From Sediminibacterium sp. (GTDB lineage Bacteria; Bacteroidota; Bacteroidia; Chitinophagales; Chitinophagaceae): a stretch of DNA of 18,839 bases. Within the stretch, counting starts at the first letter, position 1; each line of letters starts with the position of its first letter. The position numbers and the translations under genes are program-made. Under the pieces are notes generated by a model. That model was not told where the DNA came from and made no database searches. It saw only the letters and a list, made by a program, of their open reading frames with translations. Below are positions 16,111-18,839 of the stretch, piece after piece. Location of the stretch: NCBI GenBank assembly GCA_023263235.1, contig JALQXE010000015.1:1-18839 (forward strand), in the 5' to 3' direction.

Positions 16111-16764
16111 TTAGTAGGTAACTGAAACCTTAAAGATCTTGTTGGTAATTCCTAAGATTGTTGCTGCTGCATCGCTTAAACGATACTGAACCGCACCTCC
16201 AACATCGGGCAAACTATTAATCACTTTTGCACAGATACTTTTTAATTCAGGTGTAGTGATTCTTACAATCGTACCAATTGGCATTTGATTGGTTAAGATA
16301 TAAAATTTACCATCATCCCATCCACTTAAACTTTTAAATACTGAAGCAGTTCCTTCAAGTGTTTGTATGGTGGTAGATTTAGATTGACTTGAAAACATAG
16401 AAGCGTAATAGCCTTCTTTGTTATTATTTACATTTAATAAAGAGGACTTGCGAATGCTGTCTGCAATTCTGGCTTTCACTTGATTATCGTTAATCATTTG
16501 AAGCGAAGCCATTTTATTATCGCTCTCTTGTTTTAGCTGAGCGCTATCTTTTACGATACGTGTTGTTGACTTGCCCTTCTTTGACTTTGCACTACGACTC
16601 GATTTGCTCTTTTTGCTTTTTTTAGAGGCTGCTGCAGATTTTGCTTTGGATTTTTTTGACTTACTCACCGTTTGACTCACTGAATGATAGACAGCCGCAC
16701 TTGAACTTGCGCTATTCCACAAGCCAAGAGATACAACCAATATGAGTAAATATTTTCTAAACAT
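16111..16764 (-). CDS. secreted Lys/Ser-rich protein with C-terminal RlpA-like double-psi beta-barrel
   Basis: This 217-aa exported protein has a signal peptide at about 1-24 (RKYLLILVVSLGLW, then small residues). A low-complexity stretch at 33-68 is almost all Lys, Ser and Ala (SKKSKKSKSSR-like). A polar segment at about 70-130 follows. Residues about 137-217 fit the double-psi beta-barrel domain as seen in Bacteroidota RlpA-like proteins: EGTASVF, DGKFYILTNQMPIGTIVRIT, KSICAKVINSLPDVGG, YRLSDAAATILGI and KVSVTY. RlpA proteins bind or cleave peptidoglycan glycans. The domain match is by pattern and I cannot confirm catalysis. The basic tail may bind anionic cell-wall polymers. A perfect -7 box lies 5 nt before the ATG, and the rhodanese-Trx gene follows 9 bp after the stop. 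Confidence 0.78.
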   Translation of the reverse strand: MFRKYLLILVVSLGLWNSASSSAAVYHSVSQTVSKSKKSKAKSAAASKKSKKSKSSRSAKSKKGKSTTRIVKDSAQLKQESDNKMASLQMINDNQVKARIADSIRKSSLLNVNNNKEGYYASMFSSQSKSTTIQTLEGTASVFKSLSGWDDGKFYILTNQMPIGTIVRITTPELKSICAKVINSLPDVGGAVQYRLSDAAATILGITNKIFKVSVTY

Positions 16765-16769
16765 GGATG

Positions 16770-16777
16770 CAAAGGTA
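16770..16777 (-). promoter_or_regulatory. -7 promoter box of the RlpA-like gene
   Basis: TACCTTTG on the minus strand fully matches TAnnTTTG and ends 5 nt (CATCC) before the ATG at 16764. A leaderless or nearly leaderless transcript is expected, probably covering the rhodanese-Trx gene too. Confidence 0.68.
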
Positions 16778-16842
16778 CCAAAATGAAATGTGAATAAAAA
16801 GCAAAATTAATTCTAATTAATTATATTTTTAATATATAATAA

Positions 16843-18204
16843 TCAGTATTTCAGTATTCTCCAATTTGTAGGATAATAATTATTGGTCCTATTTGGTAAT
16901 AACTTTGCCCAACCCAGCAAAATTTTGTGGTAATAAACACCTGCCCAACCCTTGTTTCCCTCTAAAATGAGGTCGGCGCGCCTCAAATACCGGAGCGCAG
17001 TTTCTATATCCACCTCAACCACCCCAAAAGGCTTATTTGACCAATGGCTCATAGCAAGTGCATGATCGGGGATTAAATCATTCCCTTTTAAGGTTCCAAT
17101 AGTCAAGCCCATTTTTTTGACATATAAATGAGAAAGCAGCGCTTTTATTGTCAAAGAGATATCAACGGGTACAGCAATGATATTGTCTTGATGATTAATA
17201 TACTCGTAAGCTTTGGGTAGCGCTATGTGGTCTGTTAAAATAGCGCGCTCATTTTTAGTTATTGGATTCCATTGAAAAATGGAATTATAATAGCTTGTAC
17301 TTGTATTATTCTGTTTTTGAAAAATACAAACAAAGAAACCTTCCCCTTTTATTTTGTCTGGATAAAACCTGAACCCCTTTGCTTTTGCATTCGGACTTTC
17401 CGTAACAACAATATTCCAATTTTCAGGAATTTCCATGTCAATATTTTTCATCCCTGGTAATGCACTTATAAAATCCATGATTTTTTCATTCTCCTCAAAT
17501 GAATAGGAGCATGTTGAATAAATTAAGTATCCGCCTTCTTTTAAGGCATCTAAACTATCTTCTAAAATCCTTTCCTGTCTTGTGCTACAATGCAAAACAC
17601 TTTCCTCACTCCATTCTTTTATAGCCTCGGGATCTTTTCTAAATAACCCACTTCCACTGCAAGGAGCATCTATCACCATTAAATCAAAAAAATTGGGAAA
17701 AGCTTTAAAATGAGAAGGATCGTTTTGAGTAACTACTACACTGTCACTTCCCCACTTTGTTAAATTCTCTACTAAAATTGAATTACGAGACTTTATAGTT
17801 TCATTAGAAACCACCAATCCCTCATTAAAGTAACTAGCGAGCAAAGTGGACTTTCCACCTGGTGCTGCACACAAATCAAGTACTATTTTATGCTTTGGAT
17901 GAGGAAAAATATTTTTAATAATATATTGAATAAACATACTACTTGCCTCCTGCACATAATAAGCGCCGGCATGCCATAAAGGATCCTTTACAAACAAAGG
18001 CCTTTCTTGCAAATAATACCCATTCGAACACCAATCCACTGGAACCATTTCATTTAAGAAAGGATGTTGTGCATAATCAAAAGTTTTAGCAGGATTCAAT
18101 CGAACACTGGTTATTTGATCCCCTAATGCATGTACCCGCACAAAACTTTGCTCCTGGTATCCAGGCATTGAAACTAAAGAATGTAATAATGAAGCGGGTA
18201 ACAA
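16843..18204 (-). CDS. rsmF: RsmF-like (NSUN family) rRNA cytosine-C5 methyltransferase
   Basis: This SAM-dependent m5C methyltransferase probably modifies 16S rRNA. Taking the TTG at 18204 as start gives 453 aa beginning LPASLLHSLVSMPGY, the typical opening, 10 nt after the upstream stop. A TTG at 18264 is also open but would overlap the upstream gene by 50 bp and add 20 residues. No in-frame ATG exists before codon 13 of the chosen frame. SAM motif I is LDLCAAPGGKST (109-120). The two NSUN cysteines are C182 (DAPCSGSG) and the nucleophile C232 (YSTCSYSFEENE). The C-terminal part (about 345-453) fits the RsmF C-terminal/PUA-like region, with LTIGTLKGNDLIPDHALAMS and the end segment GWAKLLPNRTNNYYPTNWRI. 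Symbol assignment is at family level; the target base is not proven. It probably shares a transcript with the upstream methyltransferase. Confidence 0.9.
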   Translation of the reverse strand: MLPASLLHSLVSMPGYQEQSFVRVHALGDQITSVRLNPAKTFDYAQHPFLNEMVPVDWCSNGYYLQERPLFVKDPLWHAGAYYVQEASSMFIQYIIKNIFPHPKHKIVLDLCAAPGGKSTLLASYFNEGLVVSNETIKSRNSILVENLTKWGSDSVVVTQNDPSHFKAFPNFFDLMVIDAPCSGSGLFRKDPEAIKEWSEESVLHCSTRQERILEDSLDALKEGGYLIYSTCSYSFEENEKIMDFISALPGMKNIDMEIPENWNIVVTESPNAKAKGFRFYPDKIKGEGFFVCIFQKQNNTSTSYYNSIFQWNPITKNERAILTDHIALPKAYEYINHQDNIIAVPVDISLTIKALLSHLYVKKMGLTIGTLKGNDLIPDHALAMSHWSNKPFGVVEVDIETALRYLRRADLILEGNKGWAGVYYHKILLGWAKLLPNRTNNYYPTNWRILKY

Positions 18205-18214
18205 ATGAAATAAT

Positions 18215-18839
18215 TTAATATCTAATGATAAAATGTTCTTTCTCCTTATGTGCTTTTCGTACAAATACCAAACCTATAAAAAATAAATCAATGGTTAAAG
18301 TAACAGCAGGGTGTAATTTTATTTCATCCCATGCTTTTTCCATTTCATCACTCCAGTGAATATCATCGAAAATTAAGATCGAATCTTCTGTTGATTTTTC
18401 AAGTAGGCTTTTAAAATATAGCATGGTAGGGTCATACCTATGATTACCATCAACATATGCAAGTCCTACCCAATCCAATTGATTCAAATATGCTGGCAAA
18501 GTTTTATTAAAGTCCCCTTCCATTAATTGTACATGATGCAATCCAACTGCATTAAATGTTTCTTTTGCAATAGCAGCCACATTAGGCGCACCTTCCAAGG
18601 TGACTACACTTGCATTTATGTTTCCAGCTGCTAAATAACAAGTGGTTATGCCTAAAGAAGTGCCCAGCTCTAGTATTTGTGCAGGCTTATAATAAGCAAC
18701 AATTTTATGTAAAAGTTGGCTATACTTTTTAGGCTTTAATGCTGTTTTTGCAATTTGCTTAACGGCTCTTTCAGTTTGATTGTTTTGTCTTGATCCAGCG
18801 CCCCTATCCCATACTTGTATTTTTTGCGTATTACTTTCT
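18215..18839 (-). CDS. class I SAM-dependent methyltransferase (O-methyltransferase-like), 5'-truncated by window edge
   Basis: The reading frame stays open to the window end, so the start lies beyond it; 207 residues are visible. SAM motif I is AQILELGTSLGITTCYLA. It is followed by VVTLEGAPNVAAIAKE (acidic residue binding the ribose), VQLMEGDFNKTLP, the post-motif LAYVDGNHRYDPTMLYF and ILIFDDIHWSDEMEKAW. The D-G-N-H and DDIHW patterns resemble the Bacteroidota class I methyltransferases related to O-methyltransferase family 3. The visible N-terminal part contains VWDRGAGSR. The substrate is unknown. A TTG at 18598 could be taken for a start, but it falls inside the SAM fold, after motif I, so it is internal. 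RsmF follows 10 nt after the stop. Confidence 0.85.
   Translation of the reverse strand, partial: ESNTQKIQVWDRGAGSRQNNQTERAVKQIAKTALKPKKYSQLLHKIVAYYKPAQILELGTSLGITTCYLAAGNINASVVTLEGAPNVAAIAKETFNAVGLHHVQLMEGDFNKTLPAYLNQLDWVGLAYVDGNHRYDPTMLYFKSLLEKSTEDSILIFDDIHWSDEMEKAWDEIKLHPAVTLTIDLFFIGLVFVRKAHKEKEHFIIRY

Noticed and set aside
18232..18247. Shine-Dalgarno-like AAGGAG followed by ATT as the RsmF start
   Set aside because: ATT starts are very rare, Bacteroidota depend little on Shine-Dalgarno pairing, and the AAGGAG is within coding sequence of the upstream gene.
18215..18598. A separate short 127-aa gene starting at TTG 18598
   Set aside because: The frame is open upstream to the window end and encodes SAM motif I and a conserved N-terminal part, so the TTG is internal to a longer methyltransferase.

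Overview
The window is a chromosomal housekeeping stretch from a low-GC member of the Bacteroidota, most likely a Chitinophagaceae-type organism. Supporting signs are repeated -7 promoter boxes of the Bacteroidota form TAnnTTTG, a secreted carboxypeptidase-regulatory-like protein, an Mrp ATPase without its CXXC motif, and a long plant/cyanobacterial-type IspH. The lineage call is inference from gene content and motifs. No rRNA, tRNA, CRISPR array, insertion sequence or prophage is visible. No gap between genes exceeds about 155 bp.

Layout, left to right: the 3' part of gcvP (+) ends at a strong bidirectional terminator. It is followed by a small HTH/coiled-coil regulator (-) and an Uup-like ABC-F ATPase (-). 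ispH (+) is divergent from the ABC-F gene. cmk and the Mrp/ApbC ATPase follow as a probable two-gene unit (-), divergent from a small secreted CarboxypepD_reg-like protein and a 3-hydroxyacyl-CoA dehydrogenase (+). Next come yigZ/IMPACT (-) divergent from prmC (+), then exbD, exbB and pepT as a probable minus-strand unit. A FKBP/SlyD-like prolyl isomerase (-), with its own terminator, is divergent from fmt (+). The right end is a minus-strand block: a class I SAM methyltransferase (cut by the window edge), an RsmF-like rRNA methyltransferase, a Lys/Ser-rich secreted protein with an RlpA-like C-terminus, and a rhodanese-thioredoxin lipoprotein.

Functional themes: translation and RNA modification (fmt, prmC, RsmF-like, ABC-F, possibly YigZ), core metabolism (gcvP, ispH, cmk, 3-hydroxyacyl-CoA dehydrogenase), Fe-S handling (Mrp, with IspH as an Fe-S client type), protein folding and turnover (FKBP, PepT), and envelope energisation and maintenance (ExbB/ExbD, RlpA-like, rhodanese-Trx lipoprotein).

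I did not find a convincing new multi-gene system. The most interesting signals are at small scale: promoter boxes placed 4-7 nt from start codons in several genes, which predicts leaderless or nearly leaderless mRNAs; compact back-to-back divergent promoters; a perfect 12-residue EF-hand-like loop inside IspH; and a 14-bp direct repeat with a palindromic core between the ABC-F gene and the HTH regulator.
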